DNA of 64,000 nt from WGAB01 sp964406105 (GTDB lineage Bacteria > Hydrothermota > Hydrothermia > WGAB01). Both the position numbers and the translations under genes were made by a program. This document shows, piece after piece, positions 33,821 to 42,127 of this stretch. Numbering within the stretch: the first letter of the stretch is position 1; every line of letters begins with the position of its first letter. The stretch is from assembly GCA_964406105.1 (NCBI GenBank), contig CAYOQK010000021.1, positions 62,001 to 126,000 of the forward strand, read 5' to 3'. The notes beneath the pieces are model-generated. The model had not been told where the DNA came from and ran no database searches. It worked only from the letters and a program-made list of their open reading frames with translations.

Positions 33821-33849
33821 ATTATGGGGACTGCCCCGCACAACTGCAA
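33821..33849 (-). promoter_or_regulatory. Promoter of pgs operon
   Basis: On the minus strand TTGCAG (33849-33844), a 17-base spacer and CATAAT (33826-33821) precede the pgsC ATG by 9 bases. Confidence 0.6.
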
Positions 33850-33975
33850 TGTAACCGTTGGGAGGGCACGGACCCTGAAAAGGAAAACCCCCAGCCACCG
33901 AGCAGGGCACGGGGATGGAGCCATCGCCATCTGAAGAAAGGCCCGGAGTTCCTCTGGTGGAAAACCCGGGAGCGC

Positions 33976-34170
33976 TCAGCACTTACGGGGGACACGGCCG
34001 TAGCCGCAGAGGTTACATTCCAGGTCGCCGTTGGCGTTGCGGGTGATCTTGCCGATCTTGCAATGGGGGCAGGGGTCCCCCTCCTTTAGGAGCACGAGGC
34101 CCATGCCCAGTGCTCCCTGACTCATCTGAGTGCGGGTCTTATGACCGGTGTTTTTGGGTTCCTTCTTCAT
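33976..34170 (-). CDS. Small zinc-ribbon protein
   Basis: From the ATG at 34170, preceded by GGAGGCACC, a 64-residue basic protein is read. Its second half is a zinc ribbon with CPHC and CNLC knuckles (DPCPHCKIGKITRNANGD, LECNLCGYGRVP). The first part is Lys-rich and probably disordered. It overlaps the stop of the PLD-like gene by 4 bases. Function unknown; the fold suggests nucleic acid or protein binding. Confidence 0.7.
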   Translation of the reverse strand: MKKEPKNTGHKTRTQMSQGALGMGLVLLKEGDPCPHCKIGKITRNANGDLECNLCGYGRVPRKC

Positions 34171-35111
34171 GGTGCCTCCACGGGTTCCACGCGCTTTGCC
34201 GTGAGTTCGTTGTAAAACCGCAGGCGTCCCACCTGCTTTACCGCGTAAAAGGTTCCCTCCACCCGAACCCATTGTCCCTCCTGCAGCGGGGGATGGCCTC
34301 GCAGGTAAACCTTTAGGGAGGCCACGCCGTCGTCCAGGCGGAATAGGGTATAGGGATTTCCCCGCCGGGAAAACTTCTGCCTCAGGTTTCGGACCCGTCC
34401 CTGGAGCACCAGGGTACGCTCATGGTAGGCCTCGGGGTGGCTTAGGATCTCCTGAATTTGAGAAGCCTGAGGGGAGTTGTTCTCTGGCGGGGTTTGGGGA
34501 CGGAGGGTATCGGAGAGGGTAGAGGCGCTGGAGGGAACAAAGGGCTGGGCGACGCGCCACAGGGAATCAAAAAAGGCCGCCTGTTGGTGGACCGCCAGGC
34601 CGCCCCGCAGGAGCACGTTGGTTTCCAAGTTGTGGGTCAGGGCGTAGTAGGTCCAATTGGTAGAGCCCAACAGCAACCACTGGTCGTCCACCAGGAGCAT
34701 TTTGCCGTGGGCAGTTTGGCCAGGGTTGTCCACTCGCACTTGGACCCCTGCACGGTGTAGCCGGGCCAGGGTTCGTCGGTTCCGCGGGCCCACTCGTCCC
34801 CTGAGGTGTTCCTCGCCCCCCTCCGTGATCACTCGGACGGACACGCCCCGTTGGGCTGCCTGTTCCAACAGGGTGTACAGGGAGTCCAGGGGATCTCCTG
34901 GCCGGGCCTCAAAGAGTTCAAACATCAGGAGACGCACGCTCTGCTGTGCCCGTTGGAGCAGATCGCGGGCGATGGGATAGTAGGTTGTGCCGTTCACCGC
35001 GCGGGAGGCTGGGCGGCTTACGAGGCACAGGTACAGGAACGCTCCCAGCAGGAGCCCCACGCCGAAGGCTAAAAGGATCCGACGGTTCCGAAGGTTGCGC
35101 CACCCCTGCAT
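34167..35111 (-). CDS. Membrane-anchored PLD-like nuclease with OB fold
   Basis: This 314-residue protein has an N-terminal membrane anchor (ILLAFGVGLLLGAFLYLCLV), one phospholipase D domain with a single HKD motif (AHGKMLLVDDQWLLLGSTNWT without its last residue pair follows the H-x-K-x4-D pattern) and, after a Ser/Pro linker, a C-terminal OB fold (RTLVLQGRVRNLRQKF to EGQWVRVEGTFYA) of the nucleic-acid-binding type. With one HKD it would work as a dimer, like Nuc or BfiI. The combination suggests an extracytoplasmic DNA or RNA nuclease. It follows the YtxH-like gene by 14 bases with a GAGGGAG ribosome site. Confidence 0.75.
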   Translation of the reverse strand: MQGWRNLRNRRILLAFGVGLLLGAFLYLCLVSRPASRAVNGTTYYPIARDLLQRAQQSVRLLMFELFEARPGDPLDSLYTLLEQAAQRGVSVRVITEGGEEHLRGRVGPRNRRTLARLHRAGVQVRVDNPGQTAHGKMLLVDDQWLLLGSTNWTYYALTHNLETNVLLRGGLAVHQQAAFFDSLWRVAQPFVPSSASTLSDTLRPQTPPENNSPQASQIQEILSHPEAYHERTLVLQGRVRNLRQKFSRRGNPYTLFRLDDGVASLKVYLRGHPPLQEGQWVRVEGTFYAVKQVGRLRFYNELTAKRVEPVEAP

Positions 35112-35125
35112 CGGGGGGTTCTCCC

Positions 35126-35329
35126 TCAGGGCGCCTCGGGCTCCCCAAAGTGCTCTTGTTCCAGCCGGCGGAGCCGTTTTTCCAGGGCCCGTAGGCGTTT
35201 CTCAGGGCTCCGGGAGGCCACCCGTTCGCGGAGTTCTGGCCCCCGCCAGGGAGTCAAGAGCAGGGTCAAGGCTGCTCCCACCAGGCCCCCGGTGAGGAAC
35301 AGCATCCAAAAGGCCGCTTTGCCCTTCAT
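35126..35329 (-). CDS. YtxH-like small membrane protein
   Basis: This 67-residue protein has one membrane helix (FWMLFLTGGLVGAALTLLL) followed by TPWRGPELRERV, the YtxH-type pattern, and a short coiled coil (EKRLRALEKRLRRLEQE). It starts at 35329 behind AGGAG, which overlaps the end of the DUF1573 gene. Function unknown; family members respond to envelope stress in Firmicutes. Confidence 0.7.
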   Translation of the reverse strand: MKGKAAFWMLFLTGGLVGAALTLLLTPWRGPELRERVASRSPEKRLRALEKRLRRLEQEHFGEPEAP

Positions 35330-35332
35330 GGG

Positions 35333-36025
35333 TTACTCCTGGTTGGCGATCACTCGGATGAACTTGTGGGGCAAACGCCCGTCGTTGGTTTTCAGCATCA
35401 AAACGCCGCTGTAAGGTTTGTCTTGGCCTACGGTGATCTTCAGGTAGATGCGGCCGGTATCCCCTGGGGCGATGGTGTCGGGGTCCCAACCTTGAACGTC
35501 TACCCCTTTGAAGCCGTTGATGGACTCCAGCACCAGGGGCAGTTGGCCATCGCTGATCAGGAGTACGGTATCCAGCACCACGGTGCCCGGCGGTACCTGT
35601 CCCAGGTTGAGCAGCGAGGGGTACACGTAGCCCCGTGGTTTGGGCATCTCTTTTACCTGGCCACGGATCAACACCCGCACCTCGGGTTGGTCGGGATCGT
35701 TGCTCACGATGCTCACGGGTTTCACAAAGCTCCGGCCACCGTATCCCCGCGAGTTAAAGGACACATGGAGCACTTGACTGTCCCCTGGAGCGATGCTGGT
35801 GTTGTCCAGCAGGGTGGCGGTGCAGCCGCAGGAGGTGCGCACGGAAAAGATCTTCAGGGTGTCGGTGCCGGTGTTCTTCAGGACGAAATCGTGGGTGTAG
35901 ATCTTGCCCTCATCAATGATGCCGAAGTCGTGGACCGGTGCCGGCACCTCCAAGTGCGGGGCGCCGGACAACAACCCTGCGAAGGTCAGTAAGAGCGCAA
36001 AAGCAAACCCCTTTCGCATGTTCAT
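35333..36025 (-). CDS. DUF1573 exported protein
   Basis: The 230-residue protein has a signal peptide (FAFALLLTFAGLLSGAP) and two Ig-like repeats of the DUF1573 type. The first carries the invariant TSCGCTATLLDNTSIAPGD motif (family hallmark SCGCT). Such proteins are periplasmic or surface-exposed and of unknown role. The start is 36025 or the in-frame ATG at 36019. TATGAT lies 9 bases upstream of 36025, so the gene may be leaderless. It heads a run of four minus-strand genes: DUF1573, YtxH-like, PLD-OB and zinc ribbon. Confidence 0.85.
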   Translation of the reverse strand: MNMRKGFAFALLLTFAGLLSGAPHLEVPAPVHDFGIIDEGKIYTHDFVLKNTGTDTLKIFSVRTSCGCTATLLDNTSIAPGDSQVLHVSFNSRGYGGRSFVKPVSIVSNDPDQPEVRVLIRGQVKEMPKPRGYVYPSLLNLGQVPPGTVVLDTVLLISDGQLPLVLESINGFKGVDVQGWDPDTIAPGDTGRIYLKITVGQDKPYSGVLMLKTNDGRLPHKFIRVIANQE

Positions 36026-36079
36026 AGCCCTTTTATCATACGCCGTCCCTTACAATTAGACCAACGGGAGGCATGCCAC

Positions 36080-36421
36080 ATGAGAGGTTTGGTGCTCCGC
36101 TGGATCCTGTCCATGGTATCCCTGTGGCTTGTGAGTTGGGTGCTCAAGGGCATTGAGGTTTCCGGGTTTTGGTCGTTGCTCTTTGCCTCTTTGGTGTTGG
36201 GGATCTTCAACGCCTTGATCCGCCCGGTGTTGATCCTCTTGACTCTACCGCTCACCCTGCTCACCCTGGGGCTTTTCACCTTCGTGATCAATGGATTCCT
36301 CCTGTGGCTCACCGGTCAGGTGGTACGGGGTTTTGAAGTGCACGGGTTCCTTACGGCCTTTGTGGCGGCCATCCTCCTGGCGGTGTTCAATAGTGTGATC
36401 AATTGGCTGGTGCGAGGATGA
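36080..36421 (+). CDS. Phage-holin-family (PF04020-like) membrane protein
   Basis: This 113-residue protein has four hydrophobic helices. The motif GIFNALIRPVLILLTLPLTL followed by LTLGLFTFVINGFLLWL is the signature of a widespread bacterial family annotated as phage holin family 4; there is no phage context here. A GGGAGG ribosome site lies 9 bases before the ATG at 36080, and TACAAT at 36051-36056 is a likely -10. Function unknown. It overlaps the next gene by 4 bases. Confidence 0.8.
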   Translation: MRGLVLRWILSMVSLWLVSWVLKGIEVSGFWSLLFASLVLGIFNALIRPVLILLTLPLTLLTLGLFTFVINGFLLWLTGQVVRGFEVHGFLTAFVAAILLAVFNSVINWLVRG

Positions 36422-36669
36422 TGCGGACCGGTCGGTATACCCTGGCACTCTTTCTGATCCTCAGTGGGCTCCTGCTGTTGTTGGACAATCTGGGCCTGCT
36501 TCGGAGCAGCGCTTGGCACACCGTGGTGCGGTTCTGGCCCGTGCTGCTCATCTTCCTGGGGCTGGAGTTCCTCCTGGAGGAACGGTTCCAGTGGATCTTG
36601 GTGTACCTGCTGGTGTTCTTGGTGGGCTTCATTGGGGTGCTGGTGGTCCGCTCGGTGTTTTCCTTTTGA
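36418..36669 (+). CDS. LiaI/LiaF-like transmembrane protein
   Basis: This 83-residue protein has three hydrophobic segments in the pattern of the LiaF transmembrane domain (LALFLILSGLLLLLDNLGLL, VVRFWPVLLIFLGLEFLL). Tandem ATGs at 36418 and 36421 overlap the previous stop. Homologues take part in envelope-stress sensing in Gram-positives; in this context the role is unknown. ispE starts 3 bases downstream. Confidence 0.65.
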   Translation: MMRTGRYTLALFLILSGLLLLLDNLGLLRSSAWHTVVRFWPVLLIFLGLEFLLEERFQWILVYLLVFLVGFIGVLVVRSVFSF

Positions 36670-36672
36670 TCC

Positions 36673-37539
36673 ATGTCCCTCCTCCGTTCACCGTGCAAGA
36701 TCAATGTGGGGCTCTTTGTGCTGGGTCGCCGGCCCGATGGGTTCCACGAGCTGGACACCCTATTCGCCCGGTTGGCCTTCAGTGATCGGATCACGGTGAC
36801 CCCCGCCCCCCGGTTAACGGTCGTCGCAGAGCCCTGGGGGCCCCAAAACGAGGAGAACCTGGTGTATCGGGCCCTTCGGGAGGTGGAACGCCGGTGGGGA
36901 ACCCCCTTGTCCCTAAGGGTTCATATTGAAAAGCGGGTGCCCATGGGTGCGGGATTGGGGGGTGGATCGGCCAACGCTGCAGTGGTGCTCCGCTGGCTGG
37001 TGCGCACCCATGGAGTGCCTAAGGACCTGGCCCGCGAGGTGGCTCGGCGCATCGGTGCCGATGTGGCCTTCTTCTTTGAGGAGGTCACGTGGGCCCGTGG
37101 CCGAGGCCGAGGCGATCAACTGGAGCCGCTGGTCGGATTGCCAGAAAGGGTGCCAGTCCTGCTGGTACTGCCGCCCTTCGGTGTGTCCACGGCCCAGGCG
37201 TACCAGGCTCTGGCCAAAAGCGGCGCCTATACACCGGCGGAGGAGGCCCAAGAACGCATGGAACGCCTGGTCGCAGCCCTGCGAAGGCGCTTGTGGGCAG
37301 AGGCCAGTCAGCACCTGGCCAATGACTTTGAGCCCTTGGTGTTCCGCTGGCACCCCGAACTCCGGGAGTTGAAGGTGCACCTACGGCGGATGGGTGCGAT
37401 GCTGGCTGGGTTGTCGGGCACAGGGTCAGCGCTGTTCGGCGTGTTCCCCCAGGGGCGTCCTGCGGAGCTCTCCCTGCCCCCTGGATTCCGAGGGGTCTGG
37501 ACGCAGATCGGCGCGCCGGAGCACCACGAAGGCAGCTGA
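36673..37539 (+). CDS. ispE: 4-(cytidine 5'-diphospho)-2-C-methyl-D-erythritol kinase
   Basis: IspE phosphorylates CDP-methylerythritol in the MEP pathway to isoprenoids. The 288-residue GHMP kinase has CKINVGLFVLGRRPDGFHEL with the conserved Lys/Asn at the N-terminus, the ATP-binding loop PMGAGLGGGSANAA near residue 91, ADVAFFF in the middle, and LSGTGSALFGVF near the end. It closes an operon with two small membrane proteins. Its last 114 bases overlap the 3' end of mreC on the other strand. Confidence 0.94.
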   Translation: MSLLRSPCKINVGLFVLGRRPDGFHELDTLFARLAFSDRITVTPAPRLTVVAEPWGPQNEENLVYRALREVERRWGTPLSLRVHIEKRVPMGAGLGGGSANAAVVLRWLVRTHGVPKDLAREVARRIGADVAFFFEEVTWARGRGRGDQLEPLVGLPERVPVLLVLPPFGVSTAQAYQALAKSGAYTPAEEAQERMERLVAALRRRLWAEASQHLANDFEPLVFRWHPELRELKVHLRRMGAMLAGLSGTGSALFGVFPQGRPAELSLPPGFRGVWTQIGAPEHHEGS

Positions 37540-38232
37540 ACGGGCATGATCGTACAGGGGACGCACCCACACCTGCAGGTAAAAGGGGTTGGTTTTCAAG
37601 GTATCCACCCGTTCCACCACGGCCACCGGTAGGCCTGGGGGAATGAGATGGCCTACCCCACTGCTGACGAAGGTGTCTCCAGGGGCTACCGAGGCCCAGG
37701 CTGGCAGGTACTTGATCCACGGGCGGCCCCCGCCAGCGAGAACCCCCAGCACGCCGGTGCGCAGGGAGGCGACCCCCACCCGAAAATCTGGGTGGAACAC
37801 GGTGTACACCCATGCGGTGCGAGGCTGCACCTGCACCACCTTGCCCACCAGAACGCCGCGGTGCACCAGCACCTCGCCGTACTCTATGCCGTCTTGGGCG
37901 CCTCGGTTGATGAGGATCCGTTGGGGCACCCCCAGGGGGTCAAAGGCCAAGGCATGGGCGATGCGGGAGGAGGAGGGTACGCCCCACAGGGAATCCAAAC
38001 GGGCCAGGGCCTCCTGTTGGAGGTGGGGCGAGAGGTCCAGGAACACTTGAAGCCAGCGTTGTCGGTCGCGTTCTGCGGTGAGCAGGGTGGCGATCCGTTG
38101 GTCCAGGCGAAAGAGGGGTTGGTACACCGTGGCTGTCAGAACCCGTGAGGTCACCTCCCGAACCGGGGCAAAAAGGAACAACAGGGAAAGCAGGGCGAAC
38201 AGGCCGGTGGAGGACCCAGGGGTGGACCTCAT
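37426..38232 (-). CDS. mreC: Rod shape-determining protein MreC
   Basis: MreC links cytoplasmic MreB to periplasmic wall synthases. The 268-residue protein has a membrane helix (GLFALLSLLFLFAP), a short coiled-coil region and the two beta-barrel domains (RILINRGAQDGIEYGEVLVH, VGKVVQVQPRTAWVY, FVSSGVGHLIPPGLPVAVV). The start at 38232 overlaps the mreB stop. The C-terminal 35 residues beyond the usual end (after FVVLRR) are charged and encoded opposite the end of ispE, a 114-bp convergent overlap. No mreD follows here. Confidence 0.88.
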   Translation of the reverse strand: MRSTPGSSTGLFALLSLLFLFAPVREVTSRVLTATVYQPLFRLDQRIATLLTAERDRQRWLQVFLDLSPHLQQEALARLDSLWGVPSSSRIAHALAFDPLGVPQRILINRGAQDGIEYGEVLVHRGVLVGKVVQVQPRTAWVYTVFHPDFRVGVASLRTGVLGVLAGGGRPWIKYLPAWASVAPGDTFVSSGVGHLIPPGLPVAVVERVDTLKTNPFYLQVWVRPLYDHARSAAFVVLRRADLRPDPSESRGQGELRRTPLGEHAEQR

Positions 38233-39284
38233 CGGGTGGTGACTTGGCTTCGGGGTTGGATCAGCACCTTGCGGTAGTGGTCCAGGTTTTCCAGAATCTT
38301 GCCGGCCCCTTGGACCACGCATTCCACGGGGTTTTCCACCACATTGACCGCCAGGTTGGTTTCCTCCCGCAGCAGGGCGGCAAAGCCGCGCAGTTGAGAG
38401 CCCCCGCCGGACAGGTAGATTCCGCGGTCAATGATGTCGGCTACGAGTTCTGGAGGGGTGCGTTCCAAGGCTCGTTTCACCGCGTCAATGATTTGGTACA
38501 CCACGGGCTTGAGGGCCTCGCGGATCTCGTCGGAGTTGACCTCAATGGTCTTGGGGGCTCCGCTGACCAGGTCGCGTCCGCGGACCTCCATCCGCCGGGT
38601 TTCCTCCAAGGGGAACACGTTGCCGATCTCAATCTTGATTTGCTCTGCGGTTTGCTGGCCCACCTCCACCCGGTAATGGTCGCGGATGAACTGGATGATG
38701 GCTTCGTCCATCTCGTCGCCGGCCACACGGATGGAGGTGTCGGTGACGATGCCCGAGAGGGAGATCACGGCGATTTCGGTGGTTCCGCCGCCCACGTCCA
38801 CGATCATGTGGCCTGCGGGTTCGTCAATGTCAATGCCGATGCCCACAGCGGCGGCCACAGGTTCGGCCACCAGGAGCACCTCGCGGCTGCCTGCGCTTTC
38901 GGCAGAATCCCGAACGGCGCGGAGCTCCACCTCGGTGACTGCGGAGGGAACGGCGATCAGGGTTCGGGGGTTGGCCCAGAGGTGTTTGCTGATGGTTTTG
39001 GAGAGGAAGGTGTAGAGCATCTCCTGGACCATCTCAAAGTCAGTGATCACGCCGTCCTTCATGGGGCGTTTGGCCAGGATGCCCTTGTGGGTTTTCCCCA
39101 GCATCCGTTTGGCCTCATAGCCCACAGCCAGCACCTTGCCCGTGGCCTGGTCCACCGCCACCACCGAGGGCTCGTTCAGCACGATGCCCTGGCCTTTGAC
39201 GTACACCAGCGTGTAGGCCGTGCCGAGGTCCACCGCCACCTCGTTGCCCCACACGCGGAAAAACCTTTTGAGGAACGAAAGCAT
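38229..39284 (-). CDS. mreB: Rod shape-determining protein MreB
   Basis: MreB is the actin-like filament protein that guides lateral wall growth, so the cell is probably a rod. The 351-residue protein has an amphipathic N-terminal membrane-binding segment (MLSFLKRFFRVWG), VAVDLGTAYTLVYVKGQGIV (phosphate 1), the IVDVGGGTTEIAV phosphate 2 loop and GIYLSGGGSQLRGF (adenosine site). It overlaps mutS upstream and mreC downstream by a few bases. Confidence 0.97.
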   Translation of the reverse strand: MLSFLKRFFRVWGNEVAVDLGTAYTLVYVKGQGIVLNEPSVVAVDQATGKVLAVGYEAKRMLGKTHKGILAKRPMKDGVITDFEMVQEMLYTFLSKTISKHLWANPRTLIAVPSAVTEVELRAVRDSAESAGSREVLLVAEPVAAAVGIGIDIDEPAGHMIVDVGGGTTEIAVISLSGIVTDTSIRVAGDEMDEAIIQFIRDHYRVEVGQQTAEQIKIEIGNVFPLEETRRMEVRGRDLVSGAPKTIEVNSDEIREALKPVVYQIIDAVKRALERTPPELVADIIDRGIYLSGGGSQLRGFAALLREETNLAVNVVENPVECVVQGAGKILENLDHYRKVLIQPRSQVTTR

Positions 39285-41827
39285 CAGGACTCCACTTCCT
39301 TCTTTAACTCGTAGAGCAAGTTTAAAGCATCCCTGGGGCTTAATCCATCCAAATCTACAGATTTTAAGCGTTGAAGCACCCTTTCGGCGGCCTTCGGAAC
39401 CGATGGAGCCGGTTGGAACAGGTCCAGTTGAGTGAGCCGGGTGCGGATGGTGCCTTCCCGCTCAATGTCCTCCTGGATCTCCTGGGCCCGGCGCACCACC
39501 TCCTCGGGGATGCCTGCCAACCGGGCCACGTGGATCCCGTAGCTGCGGTCGGTTTCTCCGGGTACCACCTTTCGGAGAAAAATGACCTTGCCCTCCCATT
39601 CCTTCACCTTGGTGGTAAAGTTCTTTACGGCGGGATACATCTTGCCCAGTTTGGAGAGTTGGTGGTAGTGGGTGGCGAAGAGGGTTTTGGCTCCCACCCG
39701 GTTCAACAGGTACTCCACCACAGCCCAAGCAATGGCCAGACCGTCAAAGGTGGAGGTTCCTCGGCCCACCTCGTCCAGGATCACCAGGCTCTTGCGGGTG
39801 GCATTCCGTAGGATGTTGGCGGTTTCAATCATCTCGGCCATGAAGGTGGACACCCCACGGGCCAGGTCGTCGGAGGCCCCAATGCGGGTGAAGATGCGAT
39901 CCACAAGGCCGATATGGGCCTTGGAGGCGGGCACGAAGGTGCCCATTTGGGCCATAAGGGTGATCAAGGCCACCTGCCGCAGGAAGGTGCTCTTGCCCGA
40001 CATGTTGGGCCCGGTGAGAATGAAGATCCGGCGATGGTGGAGATCCATCTCTGTGTCGTTGGGTACGAAGGGTTCGTCAATCATCACCTCCACCATGGGG
40101 TGGCGACCCTCCTGGATCCGCAGGGTGCCGTCGTCCACCACCTCGGGCATCACGTACCGCCGTTTCCGGGCCACCAGGGCCTGCGACTGCAGGAAGTCTA
40201 ACTCGGCGATGGTGGCGGCCACCGCCTTGAGACCAGGGGCCTGGTCCACCACCCTTCGGCGGAGCTGCTCCCAGATTTCCAGTTCCAGTCGGCGTGCCCG
40301 CTCCTCGGCCGACAGGATGCGGGCCTCCAGTTCCTTGAGTTCCGGGGTGTAAAACCGCTCGGCGTTGGTTAGGGTTTGTTTGCGGATGTAGTCCTGGGGA
40401 ACCCGGCTCAGGTTGGCCTTGGTCACCTCAATGTAGTAGCCCAGCACGTTGTTGTACCCGATTTTGAGCGAGGCGATGCCGGTGCGTTCCCGCTCCCGTT
40501 GCTCCAAGGCCAAGATGCGGGTTTTTCCGTGATGGGCCAGGTCCAGAAGTTCAGCCAGCTCCCGCGACACCTCGGGCCGGATGAAACCGCCTTCCCGAAC
40601 GCTGGCCGGGGGGTTCTCCACCACGGTGGCCACCAGTTCTTGGGCCAGATCCAGCAGTTGGGGGGCGTTGGCCAACAGGGGCCGAAAGAGCTCGTAGGGT
40701 TCCAGGAGTTGACGGATCTCCTCAAAGCGGTGCAGGGATTCGGCCAACTTGCGGGCCTCGCGTGGGCCGGCCTTGCGAGCAGAAAACCGGGACACCATTC
40801 GCTCCACATCGCCGATGTCCCGCAGCAGGGTGCGCAGGGTGTCGTGGATTTCCCGGTGCTCCAAGAGGGTTTGGATCCGGTGCAGGCGGGTGCGGATGGC
40901 CTGCAGGTCCAATAGGGGTGCGATCAGGGCTTCCCGAAGGAAACGGCCCCCCATGGGCGTGAGGGTTTCGTCCAACACCTGCAGCAGCGACAGTCCCCCC
41001 TCGTGGATGGGTTCCAGCACCTCCAGGTTCTTGAGGGTGGCGGGATCCAAGTACAGGGTTTGCTGAAGCCGCAGGGGCTTGAGATTCCGCAGGTGCTGGA
41101 GCATGCCCGGCTTTTTGTCGCGGAGGTACTCTAACAGGGCCAAGGCGGCACCCAGGGCCCTGGGGAGGTTGTCCACCTCAAAGGCCCGCAGCGAAGCCAC
41201 CTGGAAATGGTCCATGAGCTCGCGGCGTGCTGTATCCGGGTCAAAGTGCCACTCCTCCAGGGGGTACACAGCGGCCTCTAAGGGGTGAGGCAGCTCGGTG
41301 TCTCGGGGCAGGATGAGTTCCACCACGCCCCGTTTTTCCAATTCCTCCAGGGCTCGTTGAGGAGGGGCCTCAAACAGCAGGAAGTCCGCCGTGCTCAGGT
41401 CCAACAGGGCCACACCCCAGGGGAGGCCCGTAGGGTTAACCGCAGCGATGAACTGGAAGTTCTTATCCTCCAACAGGGCTGGATCCAGGATGGTTCCGGG
41501 GGTGATGACCTCCACCACCTCCCGATGGAGGAGCCCCCGGCCCTTTTGGGGTTCGTCCTCCATCTGTTCACAGATGGCCACCCGGTATCCGGCTTTGAGG
41601 AGCCGAGCGATGTAGGTGTCGGCTGCCCGCACGGGCACACCTGCCATGGGCACCCGTTGGGTTTTGCTCAGGGGTTTTGAGGTCAGGGTGATGCCCAACA
41701 CCCGCGCGGCGATCTCCGCATCCTCAAAGAAGAGCTCGTAGAAATCGCCCATCCGAAAGAGCAGGAGCTCGTCCTGATACCGGCTTTTGATTTCCCGATA
41801 CTGCCTCAGGATGGGGGACTCCGCCAT
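39284..41827 (-). CDS. mutS: DNA mismatch repair protein MutS
   Basis: MutS recognises base mismatches. The 847-residue protein has the mismatch-wedge motif GDFYELFFEDA near residue 30, connector, core and clamp domains, Walker A TGPNMSGKST near residue 605, the signature STFMAEM and Walker B LVILDEVGRGTS. TATAAT (41842-41837) lies 9 bases before the ATG at 41827, with no ribosome site. It is the first gene of mutS-mreB-mreC, a rather unusual pairing of repair and shape genes. mutL is not in the window. Confidence 0.97.
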   Translation of the reverse strand: MAESPILRQYREIKSRYQDELLLFRMGDFYELFFEDAEIAARVLGITLTSKPLSKTQRVPMAGVPVRAADTYIARLLKAGYRVAICEQMEDEPQKGRGLLHREVVEVITPGTILDPALLEDKNFQFIAAVNPTGLPWGVALLDLSTADFLLFEAPPQRALEELEKRGVVELILPRDTELPHPLEAAVYPLEEWHFDPDTARRELMDHFQVASLRAFEVDNLPRALGAALALLEYLRDKKPGMLQHLRNLKPLRLQQTLYLDPATLKNLEVLEPIHEGGLSLLQVLDETLTPMGGRFLREALIAPLLDLQAIRTRLHRIQTLLEHREIHDTLRTLLRDIGDVERMVSRFSARKAGPREARKLAESLHRFEEIRQLLEPYELFRPLLANAPQLLDLAQELVATVVENPPASVREGGFIRPEVSRELAELLDLAHHGKTRILALEQRERERTGIASLKIGYNNVLGYYIEVTKANLSRVPQDYIRKQTLTNAERFYTPELKELEARILSAEERARRLELEIWEQLRRRVVDQAPGLKAVAATIAELDFLQSQALVARKRRYVMPEVVDDGTLRIQEGRHPMVEVMIDEPFVPNDTEMDLHHRRIFILTGPNMSGKSTFLRQVALITLMAQMGTFVPASKAHIGLVDRIFTRIGASDDLARGVSTFMAEMIETANILRNATRKSLVILDEVGRGTSTFDGLAIAWAVVEYLLNRVGAKTLFATHYHQLSKLGKMYPAVKNFTTKVKEWEGKVIFLRKVVPGETDRSYGIHVARLAGIPEEVVRRAQEIQEDIEREGTIRTRLTQLDLFQPAPSVPKAAERVLQRLKSVDLDGLSPRDALNLLYELKKEVES

Positions 41828-41836
41828 GGTCGGTTA

Positions 41837-41858
41837 ATTATACGTGTCGGCGTACAAT
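41837..41858. promoter_or_regulatory. Divergent -10 elements of mutS and small CxxC gene
   Basis: TATAAT on the minus strand (41842-41837) is 9 bases before mutS, and TACAAT on the plus strand (41853-41858) is 8 bases before the gene at 41867. The start codons are only 40 bases apart, so the two promoters share this short region. Matching -35 elements are weak. Confidence 0.5.
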
Positions 41859-41866
41859 GAAACCCC

Positions 41867-42127
41867 ATGGATCTCCAAACTCGCCTGTTGGCTGCCATAG
41901 AGGAGTACAACCGGTACCGTGCGCCCGAGGCTCAGGCCCGGTTGGTATCGCTGGATGTCCACGGGGCATGGGTGGAGTTCACAGGCTCCTTTTGCCGCAC
42001 CTGCGGCGCCTATGACTGGTATGAAGACCTGTTGTGGATCTTGAGGGATCACGGGATAAAGGCCAAGATCCAGGCGCTGGAGGAATTCCTGGGAGGGGCG
42101 CGGGTGCGGTTCCAATGGGAGCCGTAG
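41867..42127 (+). CDS. Small hypothetical protein with CxxC
   Basis: This 86-residue acidic protein is not recognised. It has a CRTC pair in the middle (FTGSFCRTCGAYDWYEDLLW) within an alternating alpha/beta pattern. The size and the beta-then-CxxC-then-helix layout vaguely recall small iron-sulfur scaffold (NifU C-terminal-like) folds, but that is not an assignment. TACAAT ends 8 bases before the ATG, so it is likely leaderless. Confidence 0.6.
   Translation: MDLQTRLLAAIEEYNRYRAPEAQARLVSLDVHGAWVEFTGSFCRTCGAYDWYEDLLWILRDHGIKAKIQALEEFLGGARVRFQWEP

Noticed and set aside
36080..36421. Prophage remnant, suggested by the phage-holin family name
   Set aside because: The family is a general bacterial membrane protein, and no integrase, capsid or lysis gene is near.
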